64,000 nucleotides of DNA from Comamonas sp. lk (GCF_900564145.1 NZ_UOOB01000001.1:2482754-2546753), one strand, 5' to 3'; shown: positions 17,818 to 26,871, numbered from the stretch's first letter. Translations and numbers: made by a program. Notes: generated by a model from the sequence alone, not told the origin.

Positions 17818-18918
17818 TCAACGTCTGAGTACCAACCAGCCAAAGGCTGAAAGCGATAGCGCGGTGTAGAGCAGGCCCGGTGCTGCGGCGGTCAGCCATG
17901 GCCACCAGGTCTGCAAGGTGCCGATATAACCAAACACGTTGTTGAGCAGGAAAAAGCTAATGCCAGCCATCACCCCGCCAAAGACATAAGTGGCAATGCC
18001 GCCTGAACGGAAGTGCAGATAGGCAAAAGGCAGGGCCAGCACCACCATGACCAGACAGCTCAAGGGATAGAACACCTTGCGCCAGAACTCGATTTCGTAC
18101 TTTTGCACGGCTTGGCCGTTGGCATCCAGATGGCGTATGAACTGGAACAGGGCAATGGTGGACATGCTGTCGGGCTTGAGCAGTGCACCGGAAACCATGG
18201 CCGCAGTGACCTTGGTGGGCCAAGCCATGGATTTATGCGTGCTGCGAACCAACTTGGTGTTGTCGCCTTCGGTAGACAGACGGCTTTCCTGCACGCCCTG
18301 CATCAGCCATTGATCGTTGTCTTCATCCACCTGGGCAGCGGTCGCATTGAGCTGGCGCACGATGCGGCCGTCGCCGTCAAATTCGAATACACGAACGCTG
18401 ACGAAATCGCCTGGAGCCTTGACAGCACGCACATTGATGGCAATGGAGTGATCGCCCTGTTTTTCCTTGAGCCAGGCGCCGGTGGCACCCCGGGTGAGCT
18501 GGCCCTTGCTCAAAGCGCGCAATTTTTGCGCCACATTGTCTGCTGCGGGGGCGGCGTAGTCGCCAACGATCACGGTGACGGCTACAAAGAATGCACCCAG
18601 AACCAGCAAGGTGCGCAAGGCCAGCCAGGGGCCCATGCCGCTGGTGCGCATGATGGTGAATTCCGAGCTTTGGGCAAAGCGCGCCATGACGAAAATGGTG
18701 CCTATCAGCACGGCAATTGGCATCAGCTCGTAGAGATGGCCTGGAATGGCAAGCGCCACGAACAGCAGCGCCTGCGTGATGTCGTAGGCCGAGTTTCGGC
18801 TGACCCAACGCATCTCATCGACCAGATCGAAAAAGAAGAACAGGGCCAGAAAGGCCAGTGTTACGTAGAGGACGGCAGCCAGGATCTGGCGATAGATCAG
18901 CCCGCGCAATACTTTCAT
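17818..18918 (-). CDS. lptG: LPS export ABC transporter permease LptG
   Basis: Predicted 366-residue inner-membrane protein of the YjgP/YjgQ family. Helices lie at about residues 11-33, 55-80 and 98-118; a periplasmic beta-jellyroll domain spans about 125-265; three more helices end the protein (KVFYPLSCLVMVVLALPFAYL, GISFFLLNNVFGYIG, LYTALSLSAFGWLVL). With LptF and LptB it extracts lipopolysaccharide from the inner membrane and pushes it along the LptA bridge. Its ATG overlaps the lptF stop by four bases. LptG is distinguished from LptF by gene order and the start KVLRGLIYRQILAAV. Confidence 0.95.
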   Translation of the reverse strand: MKVLRGLIYRQILAAVLYVTLAFLALFFFFDLVDEMRWVSRNSAYDITQALLFVALAIPGHLYELMPIAVLIGTIFVMARFAQSSEFTIMRTSGMGPWLALRTLLVLGAFFVAVTVIVGDYAAPAADNVAQKLRALSKGQLTRGATGAWLKEKQGDHSIAINVRAVKAPGDFVSVRVFEFDGDGRIVRQLNATAAQVDEDNDQWLMQGVQESRLSTEGDNTKLVRSTHKSMAWPTKVTAAMVSGALLKPDSMSTIALFQFIRHLDANGQAVQKYEIEFWRKVFYPLSCLVMVVLALPFAYLHFRSGGIATYVFGGVMAGISFFLLNNVFGYIGTLQTWWPWLTAAAPGLLYTALSLSAFGWLVLRR

Positions 18919-20021
18919 CGTGCGGCTCCCGTGGCGGATTTGCGGCTCAGCAGATCACGCAATGACCAGCGCTTGTGGCGTACCAGCAAGATGAACATGC
19001 TGGCGACAAAGGTGGTGCCGTGCAGCAGCAGCAGCAAGGCGGTCATGCTGAGTTTTCCGGAGGAGACCCAGCTTTCGCCCAGGGTCATGAGGTTGTAATA
19101 AACGATAAAGGCGAACAAGGCAATCATGAGGCTGGAGCTATTGCCAGCACGGGGGTTCACGCTGGAGACGGCCAGTCCCAGAATCACGAAATTGAGAGCC
19201 GCCAGCGGCAGGCCCAGGCGCCAGCCCAGCACCGAGCGGGCAATCGGTTCGTTACGCTGCATCAACTCCATGGTGGGCATGCTGCGAGCGGCCTGCTCTT
19301 CCATGGAGATGGGGTTCTCGCCGTCGATCTGGGTGCCGTATTCCTTGAAATCGCTGACCTTGACCGTGCCATCGCTGGCGCGGGTTTCCATGCGCTGGCC
19401 GTCCATGAGAATCACCACACGCTCGCCATTGATGACTTCCAGGCGTGCACCCTTGGCCGAGGTGACGGATTCGCGTCCCGGATCATTGGAGACAATGAAT
19501 ACATTGCTGGCCGCCATGGCACTTGGCGCATCCTTGTCGATGAAAAAGACCCGGTTGCCGCCTGCGGATTCCTGGAACTCACCGGGTGCAATCCGGTCAA
19601 TGTCGCTGCGCTGCTGAAACTGGGTCTTGATCTGCTCGATCTGGGCATATGACCATGGCAGCACGCCCAGGGCCAAACCGGTGGTGACCAGGATGACCGG
19701 CCAGGCGAAACGCAGCAGCGGCCGCAGCAGCGATGCCAAGCCCTGGCCGGAAGCAAACCAGATGACCATTTCGCTGTCTCGGTACATGCGTGACAGCGAA
19801 CCCACGATGGCCACGAACATGCTCAGTGCAAGAATCGTGGGTAATTGCCCGAGCACGGTAAAGCCCATGACCAGCATTACGTCGGAAGGGCTGACACTGC
19901 CCTTGTAAGCTTGACCCAGGGTGCGGATCAGCATCATGGTCATCACCACAGTGATAAGAACCACGGCCGTCGCCCCAAAGCTGCGGGCCAGCTCTTTGCG
20001 TATGGATGAATCGAATAACAT
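18915..20021 (-). CDS. lptF: LPS export ABC transporter permease LptF
   Basis: Predicted 368-residue partner of LptG with the same layout: helices at about residues 15-37, 50-75 and 98-118, a periplasmic jellyroll domain around residues 125-270, and three C-terminal helices. The start LFDSSIRKELARSFGATAVV is the LptF form. It forms the LptB2FG complex for lipopolysaccharide transport. It is divergent from pepA with only 23 bases between starts, the conserved lptF/pepA arrangement of many proteobacteria, so promoters must overlap coding sequence. Confidence 0.95.
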   Translation of the reverse strand: MLFDSSIRKELARSFGATAVVLITVVMTMMLIRTLGQAYKGSVSPSDVMLVMGFTVLGQLPTILALSMFVAIVGSLSRMYRDSEMVIWFASGQGLASLLRPLLRFAWPVILVTTGLALGVLPWSYAQIEQIKTQFQQRSDIDRIAPGEFQESAGGNRVFFIDKDAPSAMAASNVFIVSNDPGRESVTSAKGARLEVINGERVVILMDGQRMETRASDGTVKVSDFKEYGTQIDGENPISMEEQAARSMPTMELMQRNEPIARSVLGWRLGLPLAALNFVILGLAVSSVNPRAGNSSSLMIALFAFIVYYNLMTLGESWVSSGKLSMTALLLLLHGTTFVASMFILLVRHKRWSLRDLLSRKSATGAAR

Positions 20022-20044
20022 TGGCTAAAAGGAAAATGCCGATT

Positions 20045-21715
20045 ATGAACTTTGAACTGAAGGCTCTGACCGCTGCCGCTGCAGCGCGTGAGAAATGTGA
20101 CTTGTTGCTGGTGCTGGTTTCCGAAGAGGCTGCATTGGGCAGCGATGCCATCGGTACCTTGGCGGCCCATGCCATTAAACACGGTGATTTTGCCTTGTCT
20201 TGCGGCAAACAACTGCAGATGTACCAAGTACCCGCAGTGGCTGCCCGTCGCGTGGTGTTGTTGGGCGCCGGCAAAGGCACGGCCAAGGACGTGCGCAGCG
20301 CACTGGCGGCTTGCGCATCCCTGCTCAAGACGGAAGGCATTGCCAAGGCGGTGCTGAGCTTCTCCTTCGAGGCTTCGGCGCAGGCGGTTGCCGCGGCCGT
20401 ACAGGTGTTGGCTGATGCCACTTATGTCTACACCCATACCAAGCCCCAGGCCAAGGCTGTGGCGCTGAAAAAAGTGTTGCTGGGTGTACCTTCGAAATCG
20501 GCAGCCCTGTCTGCCGCTTTCGATCTGGCTGTAGCGCAGATGGAAGGTGTTGAAACTGCACGCGAGTGGGCCAATCGCCCCGCCAATCATGCAACGCCGA
20601 CCTTGCTGGCCAATGCTGCGCGCGGCATTGCCAAGTCGGCGCGCATGAGCTGCAAGATTCATGGCCCGGCCGAAGTTGCCAAATTGGGCATGGGAGCCTT
20701 CATGGCCGTGGCCCAGGGCTCGCGTGAGCCTTTGCGTCTGATCGAGCTGCATTACAACGGTGCGGCCAAGAACGTGGCCCCGATTGTGCTGGTAGGCAAG
20801 GGCATCACCTTTGATACCGGCGGCATTTCGCTCAAGCCCGCAGCCGAGATGGACGAGATGAAGTTCGACATGGGGGGCGCTGCCAGTGTGCTGGGCGTGT
20901 TCCAGGCGCTGGCCAAGCTGCAGCCGGCAATCAATGTGGTGGGCGTGATTCCTGCTTGTGAAAACATGCCCGATGGTGCAGCCGTCAAGCCCGGCGATGT
21001 GGTGACCAGCATGAGCGGCCAAACCATTGAGATTCTCAATACCGATGCCGAAGGCCGTCTGGTGCTGTGCGACGCACTGACTTACGCTGCCCGCTTCAAA
21101 CCCAGCGCCATGGTCAATATGGCCACGCTCACCGGAGCCTGCGTGGTGGCCCTGGGTGGCGTGCGCAGCGGTCTGTTCACGGCAGACGATGCTTTGGCGC
21201 AGGCGCTGCAAAACGCCGGTGATGCGGCCCATGACCTGTGCTGGCGCTTGCCGCTGGATGACGAATATGCCGAAGGTCTGAAGAGCAATTTTGCCGATAT
21301 GGGCAATGTGGCCGGGCGCGCCGGCGGCGCAATCACTGCTGCCAAGTTCTTGCAGAAATTCGTGGGCGACATTCCCTGGGCGCATCTGGATATCGCCGGT
21401 ACGGCCTGGAAGAGTGGCGCAGCCAAGGGCGGTACAGGTAGGCCCGTGGGCTTGTTGCTGCACTATCTGCTGGCGCAGGAAAGTGTTGCAAAGGCCGCGA
21501 CCAAGACCGCAGCCAAAGCTCCGGCTAAAACCTCGGCAAAGACTTCGGCGAAAACATCAACCAAGGCCTCGACCAGATCATCTGCCAAAACTCCGGCGAC
21601 CAAGCCTGTAGTGAAGGCGATAAAGGCGGCAGCCGCGAGCTCTGACTCCACAGGCGCGACCAAGCCGCGTGCCGTGCGTGCCAAGCCAGTTGTTGCTGGC
21701 GGCTCCGCCATCTGA
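20045..21715 (+). CDS. pepA: Leucyl aminopeptidase PepA with lysine/alanine-rich C-terminal tail
   Basis: Predicted 556-residue M17 aminopeptidase. The catalytic domain has VGKGITFDTGGISLKP, KFDMGGAASVLG and NTDAEGRLVLCDAL, which supply the metal ligands and catalytic Lys/Arg. The core ends around residue 478 at the LLLHYLL helix. The last ~78 residues are almost wholly Ala, Lys, Thr, Ser and Pro in KTAAKAPAKTSAKTSAKT-type repeats, resembling histone H1 or the AlgP/PhaF tails. ATG 20045 is chosen; ATG 20036 is possible but close to AAGGA. The enzyme removes N-terminal residues from peptides; in E. coli PepA also binds DNA (Xer recombination, carAB control), so the tail may aid DNA binding. 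That role is inferred. Confidence 0.93.
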   Translation: MNFELKALTAAAAAREKCDLLLVLVSEEAALGSDAIGTLAAHAIKHGDFALSCGKQLQMYQVPAVAARRVVLLGAGKGTAKDVRSALAACASLLKTEGIAKAVLSFSFEASAQAVAAAVQVLADATYVYTHTKPQAKAVALKKVLLGVPSKSAALSAAFDLAVAQMEGVETAREWANRPANHATPTLLANAARGIAKSARMSCKIHGPAEVAKLGMGAFMAVAQGSREPLRLIELHYNGAAKNVAPIVLVGKGITFDTGGISLKPAAEMDEMKFDMGGAASVLGVFQALAKLQPAINVVGVIPACENMPDGAAVKPGDVVTSMSGQTIEILNTDAEGRLVLCDALTYAARFKPSAMVNMATLTGACVVALGGVRSGLFTADDALAQALQNAGDAAHDLCWRLPLDDEYAEGLKSNFADMGNVAGRAGGAITAAKFLQKFVGDIPWAHLDIAGTAWKSGAAKGGTGRPVGLLLHYLLAQESVAKAATKTAAKAPAKTSAKTSAKTSTKASTRSSAKTPATKPVVKAIKAAAASSDSTGATKPRAVRAKPVVAGGSAI

Positions 21716-21776
21716 TGAACCATCCGCCGGTGTTCTGGTCCAGCTCTGGAGTCCGGAGCACTGGCGGGAGTGTGAT

Positions 21777-22208
21777 GTGACTGAAATCGCTTTTCATTTC
21801 AACGCGCCTGACAAGCAGGCCTATGTCTGCCGTTTTGCGCGCAAGGCCATCAAGCATGGCGCCCGCCTTGTTATCCTGGCCGAGGAGGCGCAGCTTGCCA
21901 GCCTCTCGCCCAAGCTGTGGGCTGTTTCGCCCACGGATTTTCTGGCCCATTCACGTATCAGCGACGGTGCGCAACTGGTCTCGGCCGCTCCCATTGTGTT
22001 GACAAGCTCGTTGCAGGACTTGCCCCATCACGATGTGTTGGTCAACCTCACCCGGCAGGTGCCGGAGTCTTTCGAGCAGTTCGCACGCGTGGTGGAAATC
22101 GTCTCGTCCGTGGACGAAATGGACCGCCATGATGCGCGCGAGCGCTGGAAAGACTATGCAGCGCGTGGCTATGCCATCGTGCGGCATGACTTGAATCTCA
22201 AGGGGTAG
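21777..22208 (+). CDS. holC: DNA polymerase III chi subunit HolC
   Basis: Predicted 143-residue protein starting at GTG 21777, seven bases after GGGAG, giving VTEIAFHFNAPDKQAYVCRF as in HolC. Further family features are ARLVILAEEAQLASLSPKLW and the C-terminal RERWKDYAARGYAIVRHDL. The open frame extends upstream, but that part overlaps the pepA end and lacks family sequence. Chi links the clamp loader (via psi) to single-stranded DNA-binding protein at the replication fork. The position right after pepA is conserved in many proteobacteria. Confidence 0.93.
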   Translation: MTEIAFHFNAPDKQAYVCRFARKAIKHGARLVILAEEAQLASLSPKLWAVSPTDFLAHSRISDGAQLVSAAPIVLTSSLQDLPHHDVLVNLTRQVPESFEQFARVVEIVSSVDEMDRHDARERWKDYAARGYAIVRHDLNLKG

Positions 22209-22211
22209 GCA

Positions 22212-22976
22212 ATGAACTCCACACCCAGAATTCCGCCACGCTTTGTTCCGACCTTGACCGAAGTGATAGATGCAGAGCGTGAATCGGCTGTTGCAGAACA
22301 AGACGCCGCACGCGCGAAAGAAATGCCGTTGCGAGAGCCGGCACCGCAGCCCGAGTTGGCGCCAGACACGCTTGGCGCCTTGGCTGTGCCCAAGCAGGCC
22401 GCAGCTTTTCATTCTCCCTGGCTTGCTGACGGTCTGTATGCCAAGCGCGGCGCGGTAGCTCTTCCCAAGGAGTTACCGCCGCTGCCCGAGGCTTTGCCGC
22501 CTCAGCCCTCGTTTTCGCCAGCCGAAGTGATTGAGGCCGCGAGCCAGGAACCGGCCGCTGAAGCTCAAGTTGAAACGGCAGCATTGGTTCAAGCCGAACC
22601 GCATGCGCTGGATATTTCGAACCTTGCCGAGCTGGGGTCAGAGCCTGTCAGAGAGCATGAGTCGGCGCCTCCCCAGGCAACTGGCTTGCCTTCGCCCCAG
22701 CAGCCGCAGCAAGGGTTGGTTGCGAATGCTCTGGCTTCTGCGGTAAGCGAAGAAGATCTGGTTCATCGCCTCATGCAAAGGGTTGATCTGGTGTTGGAGC
22801 AGCGCTTGCGCGAGGCCATCGCGCAAGTGGTGCAGGAACAGACCCGCACCATGGTGCTTAGATTGCGGCAAGAGGTGGAAACCGTGGTGCGCCAGTCTGT
22901 CTATGAGGCTACGGAGGGCGAACTGTCAAAGCAAGTCAGCCTGAAATCCGAGCAGGGCACGGAGAGCAGGCACTGA
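22212..22976 (+). CDS. Proline/alanine/glutamate-rich protein with C-terminal coiled coil, function unknown
   Basis: Predicted 254 residues, starting three bases after holC, so translationally coupled. Residues 1-180 are low-complexity, rich in Pro, Ala, Glu and Gln, with PRFVPTLTEVID at the start. Residues about 185-245 are predicted helical and heptad-like (DLVLEQRLREAIAQVVQEQT, then MVLRLRQEVETVVRQSVYEA), likely a coiled-coil oligomerisation segment. No signal peptide or catalytic motif is seen. I do not recognise a characterised family; similar proteins next to holC are, as far as I recall, typical of Comamonadaceae. A role connected to replication is possible from the operon only. Confidence 0.75.
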   Translation: MNSTPRIPPRFVPTLTEVIDAERESAVAEQDAARAKEMPLREPAPQPELAPDTLGALAVPKQAAAFHSPWLADGLYAKRGAVALPKELPPLPEALPPQPSFSPAEVIEAASQEPAAEAQVETAALVQAEPHALDISNLAELGSEPVREHESAPPQATGLPSPQQPQQGLVANALASAVSEEDLVHRLMQRVDLVLEQRLREAIAQVVQEQTRTMVLRLRQEVETVVRQSVYEATEGELSKQVSLKSEQGTESRH

Positions 22977-22998
22977 TCTCCGAGGCTGGCAGCCGCTT

Positions 22999-24018
22999 TC
23001 ACTGTCTGAGCCGGATAGGGCCTGAGAGCACCTCGGGGTTGAGGATGTGGGTGGCATTGCCGGCCACAAAATTCACCACATTCTCAAAGGCGGCGCGGAA
23101 GTAGAGCTCGTAGCTGTCTTGCTCCACATAGCCTATATGCGGCGTGCAAATGCAGTTTTCCAGACGCAGCAAGGCATGTCCTTGCAAAATGGGTTCACTC
23201 TCGAATACATCGATGGCGGCCAGACCGGGGCGGCCACGATTGAGCGCGCAGAGCAAGGCCTCAGGCTCTATGAGCTCGGCGCGTGAGGTATTGACGAACA
23301 GGGCGGTGGGCTTCATGCGGGCCAGGTCCTGAGCCGTGACCACGCCGCGCGTAGCTTCATGCAGGCGCAGGTGCAGAGACAGCACATCGCTTTGCTCAAA
23401 AAAAGCTTCCTTGGATGCGGCGGCCGTCAGGCCATCATCCACAGCTCTTTGCCGGGAGGCTTCGCTGCCCCAGACGCAGACCTGCATGCCAAACACCTTG
23501 CCGTAGCTGGCCAGCAACTGGCCTATGCGGCCATAGCCCCAGATGCCCAAGGTGCGGCCACGCAGCACATTGCCCAGACCGAAGTTGGTGGGCATGGAGC
23601 CGGTCTTGAGTCCCGATTGCTGCCAGGCTCCGTGTTTGAGATTGGCAATGTACTGCGGCAGGCGGCGCATAGACGCCATGATCAAGGCCCAGGTCAGCTC
23701 GGCAGGGGCGACCGGAGAGCCTACGCCTTCGGCAATGGCCACGCCATGGTCGGTACAGGCTTTGACGTCGATATGGGCGCCTGCCTTGCCCGTCTGGGCG
23801 ATGAGCTTGAGACGCGGCAGTTTTTCCAGCAACTGCCGGGTGATGGGCGTGCGTTCGCGGATCAGAACGATGATGTCCGCGTCGCGCAGCCTGATGGCCA
23901 ACTGGCCTACGCCCTTGACCGTGTTGGTGTAGACCTTGGCATTGAAAGGCTCCAGCAACTGGGCGCATTCGAGCTTGCGCACGGCATCTTGATAATCGTC
24001 CAGAATAACTATGTTCAC
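22999..24018 (-). CDS. D-2-hydroxyacid dehydrogenase family protein
   Basis: Predicted 339-residue NAD-dependent dehydrogenase. GTG 24018 is chosen because AAAGGA lies about nine bases upstream and the product begins NIVILDDYQDAVRKL, as in this subfamily; the upstream extension in frame is not family-like. The Rossmann motif is LGIWGYGRIGQLLASYGKVFG, the catalytic Arg is in NTSRAELIEPEAL, and the His is in CTPHIGYVEQDSYE. It would interconvert a 2-oxo acid and a D-2-hydroxy acid; phosphoglycerate dehydrogenase-like annotation is common but unproven. It stands alone, convergent with the holC operon. Confidence 0.88.
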   Translation of the reverse strand: MNIVILDDYQDAVRKLECAQLLEPFNAKVYTNTVKGVGQLAIRLRDADIIVLIRERTPITRQLLEKLPRLKLIAQTGKAGAHIDVKACTDHGVAIAEGVGSPVAPAELTWALIMASMRRLPQYIANLKHGAWQQSGLKTGSMPTNFGLGNVLRGRTLGIWGYGRIGQLLASYGKVFGMQVCVWGSEASRQRAVDDGLTAAASKEAFFEQSDVLSLHLRLHEATRGVVTAQDLARMKPTALFVNTSRAELIEPEALLCALNRGRPGLAAIDVFESEPILQGHALLRLENCICTPHIGYVEQDSYELYFRAAFENVVNFVAGNATHILNPEVLSGPIRLRQ

Positions 24019-24369
24019 TACCGGAATCCTTTGGTAAGTGGCTGAATTGATTGGATAAATCCAATGCATTCAATGCGCTAAAGCTTTGGCTGCCCCAATC
24101 TGCGCCAAAACCAACGCCGCCAGGCGGCCCTAGGCCCGCCTTACTCACTCCATAGCTTAGCGTAGCTTTTGGCATCACTTTACGAAGTATGTCACTTGAA
24201 GAGGATCTGCCCGGTATTTTGACGCCGTGCTGCAAGAGTATTGATAGCAGAGACTCTATTGTCCTTCCGGCTGATTCGGGGGTAAGGTCTGGGCGCTGTG
24301 AGCGGATCTCGAGATTGGATGGCTGGGAAGCCAGCAAGGAAAGCTGAAGCCGCCGGTGTGCTCATGGCA
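24019..24369. other. Non-coding gap
   Basis: Bases between the dehydrogenase start and the small 83-residue gene. Nothing on either strand resembles a protein or RNA family I recognise. It presumably contains the dehydrogenase promoter. Confidence 0.4.
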
Positions 24370-24621
24370 TCAATCGCTGTTGCTGATGGTTTTTGAGTAT
24401 TTTTCAAGATGCTCAAGCAGACGCTCATACAACTCGTCCGTGGCCATGGAATTCAGGACCTCGGTCTTGGCCTCTTCGGCATGCAACTCAAAACGTAGAC
24501 GCAAAGTCTTGAAATGTTCGGGATTCAGGGTTTCGATCACTGCGAACAGCAACGCTTCCTGGGCCACGAGCTGACTTTTCATTTTTCTCAGCTCGGATCC
24601 TTGACTGCCTAAAAAATCCAT
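24370..24621 (-). CDS. Small hypothetical protein, 83 aa, helical
   Basis: Starts at ATG 24621, preceded by a strong GGGGGAG ribosome site seven bases upstream; the reading frame is open further upstream but has no comparable start. The sequence MDFLGSQGSELRKMKSQL, then LLFAVIETLNPEHFKTLR and ELYERLLEHLEKYSK, is predicted nearly all helical and soluble, with charged residues suited to a coiled-coil or small adaptor protein. No family recognised. It is divergent from the secreted PliG-like gene. Confidence 0.6.
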   Translation of the reverse strand: MDFLGSQGSELRKMKSQLVAQEALLFAVIETLNPEHFKTLRLRFELHAEEAKTEVLNSMATDELYERLLEHLEKYSKTISNSD

Positions 24622-24895
24622 CTCGCTCCCCCATTTGATTTTTATCAATTTTAGGAGCAAAAGCCGGCCATGGTGACCAAGGCGAAGTGCTGCCGCAAGC
24701 CATGTTGAGAGCCGCAAAAGCGCAAGCTGGCTGCAGCCTCGTGCAGGCGGAGGTGAGATAAAGCGCCAAAGTGCCCTAACTCCATTACGGCCTATCGGCT
24801 TCAAGCAGCTCCGATCGGACTCAGCCCCGACATCAAGGCAAAATTGGAACTTCCAGCTGCTGGATGCGCTCTGGAACCAACACAAGGGGCTTTGT

Positions 24896-25510
24896 ATGAC
24901 ACGAATTCTTCCGATGTTGTTGATCGCCGTCAGCCTGATGAGCGGCGGAGCCTTTGCCCAGGAACGTGTCGCGCTGCGCAGCAGTGCCAGCTCCTCGGTC
25001 AGCGGGCAGATCAAGGGGGACGATAGCGCTCAATATGCGCTGGCTGCCGGGCCTGACCAGCAAGTGACGGTCAAGCTGGTCACCAACAACCCCAGCAATT
25101 ACTTCAATGTCGAGAGAAAAGGCAGTTCAGAGGCGGTTTGCCAGGGCGCATTGACGGGCAATGTCTGTATGTTTCGCCCGGAGACAGGGGCAGACTATGT
25201 CATCCATGTATTTCTGATGCGCAATGCAGCGCGGCGTGGTGAACAGGCGCAGTACACGCTTTCCATGGAGCAAAGTTCTTCAAGCACCGGTCAGTCGGCG
25301 CCGGCCGCCGATATGCAGGCTGCATCGGCAGCCATGGCTGCGTGCAAAAGCGCTCTGGCCTTGAAGAGTGGGGCAAATTCCTTGTTCGTGCTACCGCTAT
25401 CGCATGTGCCTGCGGCCGGAGGCTATGAAGTCTTTCTCATGCTTCAAGGCGTGCAGTGGCTGTGTGCGACGGATTCCAGGGGGAATGTGAATCGTCTTGA
25501 GCAACGCTGA
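24896..25510 (+). CDS. Secreted protein with PliG-like (g-type lysozyme inhibitor-like) domain
   Basis: Predicted 204 residues; AAGGGG precedes ATG 24896. The first 21 residues form a Sec signal (ILPMLLIAVSLMSGGAFA-Q). Residues about 25-125 are a beta-rich domain: SVSGQIKGDDSAQYALAAG, NNPSNYFNV, then YVIHVFLMRNAARRGEQAQY. The last matches the conserved region of periplasmic inhibitors of g-type lysozyme (PliG) and related domains. Residues 145-204 are a second, unrecognised segment with a Cys pair (MAACKS, WLCATD). A role in protecting peptidoglycan from host lysozyme is plausible, but many proteins with this fold have no tested function. Confidence 0.65.
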   Translation: MTRILPMLLIAVSLMSGGAFAQERVALRSSASSSVSGQIKGDDSAQYALAAGPDQQVTVKLVTNNPSNYFNVERKGSSEAVCQGALTGNVCMFRPETGADYVIHVFLMRNAARRGEQAQYTLSMEQSSSSTGQSAPAADMQAASAAMAACKSALALKSGANSLFVLPLSHVPAAGGYEVFLMLQGVQWLCATDSRGNVNRLEQR

Positions 25511-25582
25511 GCGCCTTTGAACGTCTCATGCAGCGGGGCTGTATTACGGCGTCAGGGGGCGGTGATCGTTGCCCGCAACGGC

Positions 25583-26032
25583 TCAGGCGTGCCAGACCTG
25601 TTCTGCGCCTGCCATGCGCTCAAGCGCCGCGCAAACATCGGCCATGCGGCCGGAAATCAGCAGGCACTCGGGCTGCTTTTGTGGTTCGCGCTGCACGATT
25701 CTCAGCAGGCGCGGCTGGGTGCTGTCAGCCGCTTGCAGTGGCAAGGCCAGTTGCTGCTGCGCGGCCACTGGCTTGCCGTAGCGACCTGCGCTATTGCGGC
25801 GGCGGGTACGGCTGCTGCGCAGGGTAATCACATTGGGGTAGGCGCCGGTGCCTTGAAACCGCTGTGCTTGCTTTTGCTCTTGTGCGCTGCCGGAGCTGGA
25901 TCCGTCTACGTGGTCTGGCCCGCTGTCATTGCTTGCAGCCCATGCGGCTGAGGGCTGTCCTGCGGCAGTGGCGACGGGAAAGATTTTCCAGGCAAAACGT
26001 GTCAAAGACAGCAGTGGTGCGGTGAATCCCAT
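25583..26032 (-). CDS. Hypothetical protein downstream of lexA
   Basis: Predicted 149 residues; the start at ATG 26032 follows AAGGAG by seven bases, a near-ideal ribosome site that favours this strand over the overlapping plus-strand frame at 25517-25951. The N-terminal half is low-complexity (SNDSGPDHVDGSSSGSAQEQ). The C-terminal half, QLALPLQAADSTQPRLLRIV followed by PECLLISGRMADVCAALERM, looks like a folded domain. Family not recognised. It lies 164 bases downstream of lexA on the same strand with no strong terminator between, so it could be co-transcribed with lexA and SOS-inducible; that is inference. Confidence 0.6.
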   Translation of the reverse strand: MGFTAPLLSLTRFAWKIFPVATAAGQPSAAWAASNDSGPDHVDGSSSGSAQEQKQAQRFQGTGAYPNVITLRSSRTRRRNSAGRYGKPVAAQQQLALPLQAADSTQPRLLRIVQREPQKQPECLLISGRMADVCAALERMAGAEQVWHA

Positions 26033-26196
26033 TTGGCAACTCCTTATCAAAAGCCGTGAGGCATGAGCAGGGCAGGATTGCAAATTTCAGGCAAAGCTCC
26101 GCTCAGGGCGAAGCTGCAAGGCTTCGCGCCTACCACCTGGGCTGGAGAAAACAGGGGCTGTGCGCAGCGGTAAGGCCTGGCGCGCAGCGGCAGTAG

Positions 26197-26871
26197 TTAC
26201 ATGAACATGCTGTTGCGGATCAGACCCACGGCCAGACCTTCGATGGCGAACGACTCTTCGGGCGCCACATGAATCACCTTGTAGTCGGGATTTTCGGGCA
26301 GCAGCTCAATGCCCTGGGGTGTGCGCTTGAAGCGCTTGACCGTCACATCGTCACCCAGGCGGGCCACCACGATCTGGCCGTTGCGTGCCTCGGTGGTGGC
26401 TTGCACGGCCAGCAGATCGCCATCCATGATGCCGGCGTCGCGCATGGACATGCCGCGCACCTTGAGCAGGTAATCGGGCTTGGCGGCAAACAGGCTGGGC
26501 TCGACCGCATAGCTCTGGTCTATATGTTCCTGGGCCAGAATGGGCGAGCCGGCAGCCACGCGGCCCACCAGTGGCAGCACCAGCTGTGCCATGGAGGACA
26601 GCGGCAGGGAAAAGCTGGCGCCACGGGCCGCATTGATGTTGCGCACGGTGTCCGCACGCAGGCGAATGCCGCGCGAGGTACCGCTGACCAGATCAATCAC
26701 GCCCTTGCGGGCTAGGGCCTGTAGATGCTCTTCAGCGGCATTGGCGGACTTGAAGCCAAAAGTGCTGGCGATCTCGGCGCGTGTAGGGGGAGCGCCGGTG
26801 CGGGAAATAGTCGATTGGATGAGGTCCAGAATCTGCTGCTGGCGGGGAGTGAGCTTGGGGTGGTCTAGCAT
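26197..26871 (-). CDS. lexA: SOS regulator LexA
   Basis: Predicted 224-residue repressor-protease. Residues 1-70 form the winged helix DNA-binding domain ([20 protein letters not shown], then [20 protein letters not shown]). The S24 peptidase half has the cleavage site region [12 protein letters not shown] (Ala-Gly), the nucleophile Ser in [20 protein letters not shown] and the catalytic Lys in [11 protein letters not shown]. RecA filaments trigger self-cleavage and de-repression of SOS genes. Length is that of beta-proteobacterial LexA. Two tandem LexA boxes lie 62-96 bases upstream of the start, indicating autoregulation. Confidence 0.97.
   Translation of the reverse strand: MLDHPKLTPRQQQILDLIQSTISRTGAPPTRAEIASTFGFKSANAAEEHLQALARKGVIDLVSGTSRGIRLRADTVRNINAARGASFSLPLSSMAQLVLPLVGRVAAGSPILAQEHIDQSYAVEPSLFAAKPDYLLKVRGMSMRDAGIMDGDLLAVQATTEARNGQIVVARLGDDVTVKRFKRTPQGIELLPENPDYKVIHVAPEESFAIEGLAVGLIRNSMFM

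Noticed and set aside
19943..21463. 506-codon minus-strand open frame opposite pepA
   Set aside because: Shadow of pepA, whose catalytic motifs are clear on the plus strand.
25517..25951. 144-codon plus-strand frame with hydrophobic stretches
   Set aside because: The overlapping minus-strand gene has a near-ideal ribosome site and more protein-like sequence.
26108..26127. GCGAAGC/GCTTCGC hairpin as lexA terminator
   Set aside because: Seven-base stem without a T run on either side.
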